This document shows, one piece after another, positions 36,830 to 47,109 of a DNA stretch of 64,000 bases. Within the stretch, counting starts at the first letter, position 1; every line of letters starts with the position of its first letter. The notes beneath the pieces were generated by a model that ran no database searches, was not told the DNA's origin, and was given only the letters and a program-made list of their open reading frames with translations. Position numbers and translations under genes: made by a program. The stretch lies in NCBI GenBank assembly GCA_944472155.2, contig OX235279.1:154464199-154528198 (forward strand), in the 5' to 3' direction. Source of the DNA: Trichobilharzia szidati (taxonomy: Eukaryota; Platyhelminthes; Trematoda; Strigeidida; Schistosomatidae).

Positions 36830-37260
36830 AGGAGTGCAATATAAGTTGACATCAGATGGAAGACCATGGGAAAACCAGTCAGGGAGCTGTTCATATCATC
36901 CTCCTCTTGAGGAACTCTTCAATGGAACGCACACATCACCAGAGTTCGAAGCGAGAACATCCCGGTTACAAGGCGAGCGAGCCCGCAAACCATTAGGACA
37001 CTGGGACCCGATCCAGTGATCAGCTCATGAATCCCAACTTCCGCCAATTCACGATATAGGCTGACCACTAGTCAATGTCATCAGTGAGTACTTTTCCTCA
37101 CGCCTGACCTGCTGTACCCCACTTGTCCTGTTTTGAACCCCAGTGGGTGCGTAATGCTGAAGAGTCGTAAACTAGGACGAATTATATGTCCAGCACTCAC
37201 TGCCTGACATCAACTCATGATGAAACCCTGAAACCAGTCAAATCTCTGCAAACCCATAAA
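36830..37260. mobile_element. Inverted hammerhead SINE dimer
   Basis: The left half is a SINE on the minus strand (tail at 36840, tRNA-like head at 36940-37020). The right half is on the plus strand with the hammerhead at 37147-37198 and tail to 37260. The same head-to-head layout, with the same junction text, recurs at 58095-58560. Confidence 0.7.
37147..37198 (+). ncRNA. Hammerhead ribozyme motif, second class
   Basis: Core CTGAAGA is intact, stem II GTC...GAC, then GAA-TTATAT (GAAA damaged at the last base) and cleavage triplet GTC. Stem I pairs GTGCGTAATG only partly with CAGCAC. Other copies keep GTGCTG/CAGCAC pairing and GAAAC, so the family consensus appears complete. Confidence 0.6.
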
Positions 37261-37369
37261 TTGTGTTCGAAACGTCATCCAGTAAATAATACTGTTTCAC
37301 TGTATAGTATATCTAATAAACAAATTAATGTGGAATTACAAAACTTAAATTATTATTATTGATACTCAC

Positions 37370-37465
37370 CTGATGGTATTCAGCTGCATTTCTAATGTGT
37401 ACTTGACTTAATCGAGCCAACTGGGAAACATAACTCCAGCAACTTTTAACATTGTTTGATAGTTC
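37370..37465 (-). CDS. Plakin-family gene, exon (plakin spectrin repeat)
   Basis: This exon is 96 nt, 32 codons, phase 0 at both ends. The donor is GTGAGT and the acceptor GAACAG. It encodes ELSNNVKSCWSYVSQLARLS and then QVHIRNAAEYHQ. The Trp, Leu and His-x-x-Asn-Ala-Ala-x-Tyr positions resemble the plakin domain. The pyrimidine tract lies 35-70 bases before the AG, so the acceptor is less certain than the others. The frame is open upstream to about 37552, and an unspliced start there cannot be fully excluded. Confidence 0.8.
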
Positions 37466-37659
37466 CTGTTCGGTGATTTTCATCGGTTGATTGGTTGTTC
37501 GTTTGTTGGTTCGATTGATTGAACAGTAAAACATAAGGAAAAAAGGGGTCAAGGAAAAATAGGGAAACAGGTGTTAGCTAAAAGTGACACGATAATATGG
37601 TACATATTTGGATTCCATCAGTTTTCGCATTTTCAATGGGACAAAAGGCAATCAAGATG

Positions 37660-37850
37660 TTGTTAAGTTTCAGTAGCGAAGGGTCGTGTTGCTAGCCTCT
37701 CACATATACAGTCAACCTTACCTCTTTATCGATGCTTGCTATCCGTCGACTAGTAAACTAAGCAATGCTCATTGAAGTATATCGGCAGTCGGGAATCAAA
37801 CCCCAGACTGGTTAGTGAGTAAATTCTTACCACTGAATTATTGATGCACA
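37660..37850 (-). mobile_element. SINE relic with tRNA-like B box
   Basis: The minus strand carries a B-box-like GGTTTGATTCCCG at about 37805-37793 and a body phrase (GTAAACTAAGCAATG side) shared with other RTE-tailed SINEs. It is weakly preserved. Confidence 0.4.
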
Positions 37851-38099
37851 CGATTGGAAAAATAAATGTCTATTTGAAAATAAGATTCGCTATAGGATAT
37901 CAATGGCCTCCGAATTATTTATCCGACATCGTACAAAGCCGAACTATGAAACCTACTTATGAACTGTGGTCAATGCAGAACTTTAACCAGAACTGCAGTA
38001 GTAGTTCAGGTTGTCACACTGTATATGGATCACATAAAGGTAGTGAAATGGAGAGTAAAGAGACAGAAGAGATTGATAATAATTATAATGACCAGAAAT

Positions 38100-38760
38100 A
38101 TTGATTCTTCGCGTCTCGAGCACTCCCACTGAGCAGTCTACACCACCCTAGGTGATTGGCTAAAAACCAACAACCGAAGGCTTGGTAGAATGATTCTGTG
38201 TTTTAGTTAAACCACCCCTAACCCTTTTCAAGTTTAATTTTATGTCACCTAACATTACTTGTCAACAGAGGCGATGGCTGGGTATGTGATACATATGTCC
38301 TAGCCATTTCAATCGATGTGGAACTTCGGAAACCCTATCGGTTAGCTTCCCTTCCTTACCTAGCACTATGCAGCTAATGTTGTGGTTAGTAACTGGATCT
38401 TGCAAAGTGCCAGACTAGTAAAATTAGGTATTCATTCAAATGACTGTAGTTTAGGGTGACGAGCTGAAGTTTAGGCGGTAGCCATGGGTATTCCCCTTTC
38501 GAAGTCACACAGTGTACTCTGTTGCCTCACAACCTTGTAGATGAGAATTCAAGTCAAAGGCCTGGGCAGGGGCGCTGGTGGTCTTAAGGGGCCACCAGCA
38601 CTTGCTTCAGTCTCTACGTCTAGGGCACTGAATATCCCAGCTCTCGCACAAACTATCAGACAATAGTTCCGTGTGGTATATCTGTTGGTGGTGTTGGTGC
38701 CCATAATGTGTGTTGATTTTGTGTTTTAATAGCAAAAATAACGCACTCACCATGCAAACC
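38100..38760. other. Intron stretch with SR2-like relic and unknown repeat
   Basis: 38190-38400 on the minus strand reads HRLKWLGHMYHIPSHRLC, an SR2-like relic. From 38440 to 38720 the text is GC-richer (GGCCTGGGCAGGGGCGCTGG) and looks like a fragment of another dispersed element that I cannot name. Confidence 0.45.
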
Positions 38761-38805
38761 AATCAATCAGTCAATACTTAATTCAAAAATCAGTGATTAA
38801 CTTAC

Positions 38806-38886
38806 CTTCTTGACATGTACTTCATCTTTCAACTCTTTCGGTGAACTTAATTGCACAGAGGTTTCTGTAACATTTTCAGTCAAAAC
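38806..38886 (-). CDS. Plakin-family gene, small exon
   Basis: This exon is 81 nt, 27 codons, phase 0 at both ends (acceptor TTTTTAG, donor GTAAGT). It reads VLTENVTETSVQLSSPKELK and ends DEVHVKK. The polar, Ser/Thr- and Lys-rich composition suggests a surface loop or linker between helices, not a core helix. It could be skipped without breaking the frame. Confidence 0.78.
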
Positions 38887-38932
38887 CTAAAAATTAAGTT
38901 TTTAAAAAATTATGCAATCATTCATAACCTAC

Positions 38933-39004
38933 AGTGAAAGAATTCTCCAACTGTGATATTGTCTCCAGATAACGTAATGCCGCCGTATTATTTTTCACGT
39001 CATC
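38933..39004 (-). CDS. Plakin-family gene, small exon
   Basis: This exon is 72 nt, 24 codons, phase 0 at both ends. The acceptor is ATTCTAG and the donor is the weaker GTAGGT. It reads DDVKNNTAALRYLETISQLE and ends NSFT, a helical segment. Only a 46-bp intron (38887-38932) separates it from the next exon, in contrast with the multi-kilobase introns elsewhere in the gene. Confidence 0.77.
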
Positions 39005-39763
39005 CTAGAATTTTGGGGGAAGAAAGAGAGGAAGAGAAAACCAAAACATTAAAGGGTTATGAGAGTTAAGACAACCCTAAAACAAAATAAAATATCTATG
39101 GAAATCAGGAATAGAAATGCGTCATGAATACATACAATACACTACGCCATTAAAGACTATGTTAAAATATGCCATCAAGCTTTGGATTTCTTCAGTTTTT
39201 AGAAGCAGTGGAGTTCCTAAGTTCACAACCAGCCCTCTGTCATTTTTCCGGGCTAACTATCCATTGGTTAGTAAACTAGGCGAGGATTTTAAGAGGTGGC
39301 TGACAAACATTCTAACTGTCTGCTCATGCAAATAAATAGAAACCCAAGAGGCCATTAGGATTTTCTTTGTGAGTTTCAACCTATTGAGTTGAACTGATGA
39401 GCTTGTGCTTGGAGTTAGATGATGAATGACGGTCAAGATATATTCCAAAAATAGCTAGAAGAGGATAGATAGCTGAATTATTGACCTGATCCACTACAGC
39501 ATACTACAATAAACTTGAGCAAAACAACTTTCAAGTGAAGCTTTGCAATATAACCAGGAATTATTCAAAACATTGTCGTTTGTGTTATTAGTTGTTGGCA
39601 ATAGATGGAGAATTACACAGAGTCAAATAGTTTGACATTGATAAATGACGCTCACAATAGATTCGTTTTGACTACTACTTCCAAGCAAAAATGTAGTTCC
39701 TTACTAATGTTTACTATCTACTGATATAAGTATAAAACTTGGGCACTGTGGTAGAGTATAACT

Positions 39764-39919
39764 CCATAATGGTTAAGATTTTATTTTGATAAATCACACA
39801 TTGTTGTACAGTAATACTTACTGATGACGTTATGAGCAATAGTTTGTGCTCGAAACGTCATCAGTAAATATTACTGTACAACAATGTGTGATTTATCAAA
39901 ATAAAATCCTATCCATAAG
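39764..39919. repeat. Foldback element, ~66-bp inverted arms
   Basis: 39764-39831 and 39854-39919 are near-perfect reverse complements (TTTATTTTGATAAATCACAC ...). The loop holds TATGAGCAATAGTTTGTGCTCGAAAC in parts. Family member of the element at 44583-44941. Confidence 0.85.
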
Positions 39920-40049
39920 GGATTTATGTATACGTGAATTCTTCAGTTCAATGTATCTGTTTTGTGTTGTTGTTACTCTCAGTGGGACTCGAATAAGAGG
40001 GTACGATCAATTATTCTGTCGACTTCCCACCAGCCTGAAAAATTAGGAT

Positions 40050-40560
40050 TTTGTACATAGCACTTATTGACATAAGTGTCGAAAATCTGAATCTTCTTCT
40101 TTACACTGATTGCAGCAGATTTCTACTCGGATTTCATACGCATAAATGCATAGCTGTCTTTTGTGATCATGCATTTGACATCTCATCTGTACCTCTGCCT
40201 GCCGCCTAAATAAGTGGAAGGAATGATTTCCTTCAAATTTCTTTAGTCGATAGTGATTGATGCTTGTTATTGTTGTTGTTCGGTGAATATCTTTATCATC
40301 TCTGTTTTCTGTATGTTTACTTGAAGTCCTGTCTTTACTGCTTCTGCAACCATTCTATTGGGTTTCGCCTGTATATCTTCTCCGAGTATGTGTGACATAA
40401 AGCATAAATTGTCTGTAAAGTTCAACTCTTCTACAGTCTTCTTAACGGTCCAAATTGTTCATATTTTCTCACTCCGCACAGTGTGCCGCATGATCCAGTT
40501 CATAGTGTATGAAGTTTCTGTAGTTCATTGTTCTGAACAGCTGTCATTAAAAATATGAAT
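40050..40560 (-). mobile_element. RTE-like RT-domain relic
   Basis: The minus strand carries the phrase coding KTEMIKIFTEQQQ and text equivalent to the FADD-to-thumb region of the 59.5-kb RTE, broken by stops. It parallels 17000-17640. Confidence 0.55.
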
Positions 40561-41382
40561 AACTGGTGCGAAATCTTTTTATCTCATGTAGTTTAACCAA
40601 TCGCATCAATGTGGTAATGTAACGGTTGGCTAAGAATGGGATTGACGAGGCATATTTCAACCTGTTTGAGATAATTCAGCCGGAAGTATCTGCTTCTCAG
40701 TAATTGACAGTGTTCCTAGTGACATTCGAACCAACTACTCATCATTTCCACAAGTCCTAAAAAGCATAAAACATGGGTCCAGTATTTCATTTCTGACCAC
40801 CTTATGAATTCATAGTTTGGGTTTGAAATGCTTCGATGGGCGCAGTCTTGCTTTATGCTTGTGAAATCTGGCTCCTGTGAGCTAAGGGTGTACGCAACTC
40901 TGTGTATTGGATCCCCACTGCCTTAATTGCTTGCATTTGATGGCACCATCGTGTACATAGTTCTGAGGTCCTGCAGCTTGCTTTTGATTCATTTATTGAG
41001 TCACAGGCTCAGACATATCCTACAAATATCATCTCGGAGGCCTCCATACCGTTTGCTGGATGAAAAAGAGGAGGGGGGGTAAAGTAACATGAACTGATGA
41101 ATGTTCAGTGATCAGTGGTTTGCTTGCTCGCCTTTTGGACAACCTCCATTGCTATTTATTCTATCCATACTTGTCTTTATAATATGGTTGTTTTATTATC
41201 TTTATTTGCTGCATAATATTTCAAATAAACAAAAAATAATACCCCTTATCAACGAAATGAAATCAGGTTAACTTGAAAGTGTCTCTGCTAAGAGCCAAAG
41301 TGCCAATAGACACTGACGATTGCAATCCAAAGGTAATTTTAATAGGAGTGAAAAAATGGGACTATTAACAAACTTTACTTAC

Positions 41383-41427
41383 GCGAATTTCAGCAGCTGC
41401 TTCAGGCAAGTGAGATTTTTGGGCACC
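41383..41427 (-). CDS. Plakin-family gene, micro-exon
   Basis: This exon is 45 nt, 15 codons, phase 0 at both ends (acceptor CCTTTTAG, donor GTAAGT). It encodes GAQKSHLPEAAAEIR. It is small enough to be missed by automatic gene finders. Support comes from clean splice sites and fit with both neighbours. Confidence 0.75.
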
Positions 41428-41769
41428 CTAAAAGGAAACACCAATGATAATATAGTAGTAACAGTAATAATATCGTGAGTAGTATCACTAAGAGAATATT
41501 AATTTCGATAACGAACTGATATCATTTAGATAACTACTGAAAACCATAATTGAATTACTGGAAAGTTATTTGGTCCTCCTAGTTCGGGACTGTTTTTCAT
41601 GAGTACAGCGCATCTTTGACCCCAATTCTGGGGATGGAACCGTTTCGTTGAGTGACCCGAAGGTTCTAGGCTTCACCTTCCTTGGGAATACGTGTTTGTT
41701 AGTCGGGTGAAACCGTTATCCTTTACTCCCTAACATAAATCAATTGCAATCCCTTATCAAAAGCAATGC

Positions 41770-43400
41770 ACACTTAAAAAACGGGCAAAGTTAAATTCCT
41801 AGACACCCTTCACAGGCGTTGTCATCGTACCAATGTCCTTGGGAGACACTTACAGTCAGAGTGTAAGGCAGTTAAACCGAGTAAATGACACATCATATTC
41901 ACGAGAAAAAAGTGTTGAACGAAGTATCATGATACTAAAAAGGATATCTGATTAGTTTGAGGCTAGATTAGGTTACGAAAAGATCAAGATTAGGTTTAGG
42001 CTAGGAGGGATAGGTTGGGGTAAGGTTTGAGTTAGAGGCCCGAATTTGTCTTCAAACCTAATTGCGTCTTTGCAGGTCATTAGTGCATCCACGACTTTAG
42101 GTGCCTAAAGTTGAACTTTTCTAATAATATTATTCTTAATAATGAAGAAAACTTGCAGAAAATTCAAGATTCTTTCAACAGATGTTATCCTATAATCCAA
42201 TTCACATTAGAGAATGAGCTGAATTCAAAAATATCCTCCCTGGATGTTGAACTCACAAGACGTGAACAAGATAAAACACTGAAAACACAGATCGATAGAC
42301 AGTCTACGTACAAACTGATAACTAACAAATTTTCACAGTTTCTGGTCTTTGCACACGAAACGAAAGTTGATTCTGCTCAATGAACCAAGGAATCCATTAC
42401 AGGTTTGCAACCCTGACACCATCGGAGAGGGGGACAACACTTTAAATGTGGGGTTCTCATTGGAAATGGTTATTCTCAACGCTTTATCACAAAATTCATT
42501 AAGTCTGCACCACAAAAACCACAAACACACACACACACTTTTTGCCTCTGCCCGAACATTTCTTTATCTGAATCTGTAATTCAGGAGAGACTAATAGATA
42601 CAAAATACTAATAATCTGCTTGTTGCGTTGACTTGAGAAAACCTTTTTTGCAGGTGCACTTTAACTTACTCTTTCTTTACAAGACCAGTAATTGGTATAA
42701 ACATGAAAGATAAGCTACTATTGTTGACAATCTCATCAGTGTGTATTTATCGGTTTACATGCCTCTGTGGAGTTAGGTTTGTCCACCATACTCAGAGGTC
42801 TGCTATCCAAAGGTGTCATCGAAGATTTATCCTGATGGAATTCTAAACGAGAGAAAAGGTCTCCCGCACAGCGCTTTTCTTCTGCACCTGGTGGATACTG
42901 AACACTGCGAGAACACGCTAATCAACTTCATAGCCATCATCCACGGTGTAATGCTTTAGACTAAGTAACTGAAGTCGTTCAGATGTCTTGTCCGTCTTCA
43001 AGAAGTGCATCCCAGTAACTTTAAAAATTTCGGGCGAAGTTAAACTTTAGCCAGGCCGTCTACAGGAGCAAACACAGCACACCAGTTACCCCAGAATAAA
43101 CTCATGTTCAGATTAAAATACAATGAAACCAGGTAAATAACAATATATTCATGCAGGAAAAGTGTGTTGAATGAAATGTAACGATATCAAAACAGGATAT
43201 GTGGTTAACTTTAGATGAGGCGAGGTTACGAATGGTTTTAGGTTAGGGATAGATTAGGGTTAGTTTCGGGAAAAACAAAGGCTAGGATAGAGTTAAATGC
43301 CTGAATTCGTTTTATTTAGAGTAAGTGCTTGTTCCGATGTCACCGATGAGGCGTTTGCGCCTTTTGGGTGTCTCTAAAGTTGAACTTCTCTCCAAAATAC
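41770..43400 (+). mobile_element. Penelope-like element with pseudo-LTR-like direct repeats
   Basis: Diverged direct repeats (about 41770-42122 and 43020-43400) share the phrases TGTTGAA-GAA-TATCATGAT, a GGTTTAGG-rich stretch and TAAAGTTGAACTT. They flank a plus-strand coding remnant: IIQFTLENELNSKISSLDVE (RT C-terminus) from 42200 and CIYRFTCLCGVRFVHHTQRS (GIY-YIG with its Cys-x-Cys) at 42745. The RT core is absent, so the copy is 5'-truncated or internally deleted. Confidence 0.65.
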
Positions 43401-43453
43401 CAAAATTTAAATTAAGAAACCAACCAATCATAATCAAAGACAGAGAGACTTAC

Positions 43454-43570
43454 AGACTGTTGAATATCTTTTTCTAACTGCATAATTTTTTGTAGCAGCT
43501 CAGCTTGTCTTGCACGTTCACTGTCCAAGGCTAAATGGTTGACACCGATGCACACACCACGAGCTTGCCG
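43454..43570 (-). CDS. Plakin-family gene, exon (plakin rod helix)
   Basis: This exon is 117 nt, 39 codons, phase 0 at both ends (acceptor ATTTTCAG, donor GTAAGT). It starts RQARGVCIGVNHLALDSERA and continues as a Gln/Glu/Leu-rich helix ending KIMQLEKDIQQS. The heptad-like spacing of hydrophobic residues suits a spectrin repeat of the plakin domain. Confidence 0.82.
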
Positions 43571-43599
43571 CTGAAAATAGTAGGATATGTTTTGTATAG

Positions 43600-44495
43600 A
43601 ACAATTAAGTATACAATGTCAGTCTGAATCAGTCAGTCAATAAATAAATTTGATCACTTCATATACATTATGACATTGACCCTGTCACTGGTAAATGTGT
43701 TGCAAGACTAGTAGATGAACAGGAGGGCACGCAAACAGACTGACTTAGAACCGAACATAGTTCACCTTTGAAGACTGACCACTTAGGGGTGTATATAAAA
43801 CACAACGCAAATTGACAAACATTGGAATTCATGGGCAACTGAAGTGCTGTGTTGTCCTAATGTCCATGAAGTCCAAGCAAGACGAAGGTCGCTGTAATTC
43901 TGCTGGTTTTCATTGATTCCCTAACCATGTATCAGTTTAATGATCTAGTGGAAATCAATCAATTTTCCAACTAATCACTGCTAAGTGAACTCAGTCGAAG
44001 AAATTTGGAACAGTAGTGATGTGAACCACTATTACTCAGTCACTGATTTAATTTATCGATTTAAAGACTAAGTAACAACTCTTTGAGTTGGCACACTGTT
44101 TGGTTATTGATGTTTAGTGGCTGGTGATGATGAGGTCTGAAGGTGAATTGTTAATTTTCATCTCAGCAGGATTCAAATCAGCGGTTCCAGACACTTTGTC
44201 AGTGGAAGTATGAGGCCCAACCACTTACCAAATTGTCATTTTACTGTGATTATCATAAAGCGTCTTGTAAACCAGTGATGCATTACCGTCCGTTTTCCAC
44301 TGCCAATGTCAACCCGAGTAGCAGTTGTTCCTCATAAGTCAGCTGCTAGCTGGCCAGACTCGGATACTTTGGAGGACGCTGTTTTGAATCCTGTCGTGCT
44401 CCAAATTTTAACTATGCTCTCAGGCACCACCCTCTACATTTTCAAACAGGTGGGCACCTACCTCCACATTCATTATAAATGTTACCATCATATTA
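43600..44495. other. Intron stretch without recognised element
   Basis: No coding segment, tRNA-like box or obvious repeat partner was found on either strand. Confidence 0.35.
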
Positions 44496-45990
44496 TAATT
44501 ATTCTCTTAGGTTCGGAGTGGAACATAAGGATTCATTCGGGACACATCACCAATTCACCCTGTTCTATACAGTCATTTCTAATCATTGTGCACTGTGGTA
44601 GAGTATAACTGCATTATGGATAAGATTTTATTTTGATAAATCACACAGTGTTATACTGTAATATTAACTGATGACGTTTCGAGCACAAACCATTGCTCAT
44701 GATGATATCAAGTTACTCACACAACTTTTTTCCTTCATTTATATACATGTGTGGAATCGATTAGATACTGGAATAAAAATCGATTCCACACATGTATATA
44801 AATGAAGGAAAAAAGTTGTGTGAGTAACTTGATATCATCATGAGCAATGGTTTGTGCTCGAAGCGTCATCAGTTAATATTACAGTATAACACTGTGTGAC
44901 TTATCAAAATAAAATCTTATCCATAATGCAGTCATTTCTAAGCCTGGCTTCACGACTGCCATAAAATGTCTTCCATGTTAACCTCGGACACACGATTAGT
45001 TCGTCATTTCTCATTCGAGTTCCACTCTAGGGTCTGATTTGCGTGTAATATCCTCAGCTTATATTTGATCCATTTCCAATTCCTACAAAAAATTTGTTAG
45101 GCTATTAATTCTTGATTGCCTCGCTGCCTGCCAGAGCTCCTTGTTACTCATCCTTTATGGTCAGCTATTTGACCTTCATTGTCGAGCCACCGAAGGCGTC
45201 TGTTGGTCAAAATCTACAGTGACCTATTGGAAATACTTTTGTGACTCATGCGCAAAGTCTCTGAACCATATAGGAGCAGTGAACGACTTCACATCAGTAC
45301 TGAAAATTCTTATCTTAATTCTCCTACTACGTCCTAATGATCTCTAAACTAATTTCAAGTTAACCAGCGTCACTGTCACCCACCAGATCCGACCTTGGCT
45401 GAGTTTGACACCATCATCAATGCCACCGCCTGTAGATGAAATGAAGCTGGCAAAGCCAGATGAGTGAAAGAGACAACTCCCTTTACAGTTCTCCCATCTA
45501 TGATGTTGACTGATGCCTACTGTTCTTTTTAGTTAGGTGTTTGCATTCCCTCTGTCTTCTCTATATTCAGTTGAATTCCTATCTTCTGTGTCTCTTCTGT
45601 CAAATTGTTAGTTTTTGTATGCATATTGTAGAGTTTTGGTACATCTGACACTAATCATTTGTAAAATATAGAATTTCTAGAGCATTTTTCGACCCAGTGA
45701 GCACCCATCTTCTCACTTTTTACTGTAACCCGCAAAATCCAGTCCACCACAATCAGGAATAGTAGTGATAGTAGGGGCAGCTTTGTTCTACTCTAGTCTT
45801 CATTATAAACACTTCACTGAGCTACCTAATGTGAATTAACTTTGACATTTAGCAACACGATCATACGGCTGTTGAATCGGGTTTTAATAAAGGTTTTGCA
45901 ACTCTAGACTGCGTAGTGTTCAATCAATTGGCGTATCACTTCTCAGTCTTATAGTGTAGGAAACATTTCTCTTTCAAATTCGTCAATACT
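44495..45990 (-). mobile_element. RTE-like retrotransposon relic, interrupted
   Basis: The minus strand has the RTE 3' end at 44510 (GTTCCACTCCGAACCTAAG side), continuing past a foldback insertion (44583-44928) to thumb and RT text up to about 45990. Removing the insertion restores the order found in 16600-16720. Frames are heavily broken. Confidence 0.65.
44583..44941. mobile_element. Foldback insertion with 13-bp target duplication
   Basis: CAGTCATTTCTAA occurs at 44570-44582 and 44929-44941. Between them, ~155-bp arms (44608-44762 and 44779-44932) are near-perfect reverse complements with a ~16-base loop. Each arm contains GAGC ... GCTCGAA(A/G)CGTCATCAG. Confidence 0.85.
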
Positions 45991-46084
45991 GCTTTTGGCA
46001 ATATAGGCCTACTGGTGGTCAGTCGTGAAGCCAGATTAAAATAACGACAGAGAATAAAAAAGTAAACTGGTAATATTTATTTTT

Positions 46085-46325
46085 TTGTTTATTCCTTTAC
46101 GTTCTGAGTTGAACATAGGGCTTCATGCTAGAGCTTCGACGTTTCGGTAGCACTGGTGTTTACTTCAACCAGGTGGGGTTGTTAACCTCTTCTTCCCGAT
46201 CTTCCTTCTTTACCAACGTTAATACCGGCTTAGTGAGGTTTAGGAGTACGTTTGCGGGGGATCGAACTCTAGATCATATAGGTGGTTGAAGAGTATTCTA
46301 TGCTGTACCATCGACAATGACGATA
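46085..46325 (-). mobile_element. tRNA-headed SINE with RTE-type tail
   Basis: Minus-strand copy of the 30355-30600 family: tail at 46085, body, and a B box on the head near 46265 (GGGGATCGAACTC on the plus strand). It lies 100 bp from the 38-nt exon. Confidence 0.6.
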
Positions 46326-46421
46326 TGCCCCATGTGAATTCCTACGTTCCACTCAGAACCGGAGGAGGTAATAACAATAATATTACCAATAACAAGAGAC
46401 GGATATATTACACTTGCTCAC

Positions 46422-46459
46422 CTCAAAGTCTGTTAATCGAGCCTGTAGACTTTCAGTTG
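46422..46459 (-). CDS. Plakin-family gene, micro-exon (most 5' exon found)
   Basis: This exon is 38 nt, with acceptor ATATATAG and donor GTGAGC. Two bases complete a codon begun in an exon not found, then TESLQARLTDFE, a short amphipathic helix. Between here and the window's right edge (17.5 kb) I find no exon ending with the required single spare base, so the next upstream exon is either beyond 64000 or undetected. Confidence 0.7.
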
Positions 46460-46584
46460 CTATATATGAAATTTAGAAAAAGGTAGAAAACAAAGATGAA
46501 AATTAGAAAATATCATACAGTTCTATGATCATTTATGGTAAATAAAAGAAATTATTATAACAAGATTATGCACATGATGACGGG

Positions 46585-46800
46585 TCAATGGTTCAGTGTT
46601 CCGGGTTCGATTCTTGGCCGTCACTTATCTGCAAAACCTTCGTTAACAAATCCCGTAAAGAGAGGAGGTTTGGTGTGAGGCCAGCAACTACACTCCGTGA
46701 AACATAAAACGAAACCACTGCTACTGGAACTTTAATGCTAAAGGCTTTAATCAAGCCTCATGTTCGACTGAGAACATGAAAGAACGTCAAAATCACACAT
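46585..46800 (+). mobile_element. tRNA-headed SINE with RTE-type tail, partial
   Basis: The B box CCGGGTTCGATTCTTGG at 46600 is followed by the shared body (GTGAGGCCAGCAACTACACTCC) and tail (CTGAGAACATGAAAGAACGT). Confidence 0.6.
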
Positions 46801-47109
46801 TTCCATATGAAATGATGACATGTCAGAAGTATTCCAGCCACGTAGTACTCAAAGTGTTTTATTTAAAGTCAGCAAAAGATGCTTTTCTATTTGAAAAGGA
46901 ACAGAAATGAAGCTGTTACATCATAATCAGTGGGGCCCATCAGGTACTGAAGTACCTGAGCTTTCTTAGCTTGAGTTTATTCTCTTTTCTCTTCAGTTTA
47001 TCTTGAAATCGTTCTTACTAACTTCATTGTAAGCAAACGGTTGCTTAATATTTGAGTGTTGGTCGGTTGGTTTATTTTGAAGATAGATCACGAACTCACT
47101 GATATGTCT

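Larger units (their letters stand above)
1..46459 (-). other. Plakin-family gene, partial span (12 exons)
   Basis: Twelve minus-strand exons were found by reading coding segments bounded by AG acceptors and GT donors. Lengths 5' to 3' are 38, 117, 45, 72, 81, 96, 126, 332, 106, 145, 202 and at least 7567 nt. Every junction keeps the frame: phase 0 up to the SH3 exon, then split codons AT|A, A|TT and GA|C. The product is a cytoskeletal linker of the plakin or spectraplakin family, expected to tie filament systems to membrane or junction complexes. The 5' exons before 46459 and the 3' end before position 1 are not in the window. Whether it corresponds to MACF/shot, plectin or desmoplakin type cannot be decided here, because neither the N-terminal actin-binding region nor the C-terminus is seen. 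Confidence 0.85.

Noticed and set aside
43230..43280. Interstitial telomere repeat
   Set aside because: Only irregular TTAGGG-like units, not a tandem array; treated as part of a Penelope-associated repeat.
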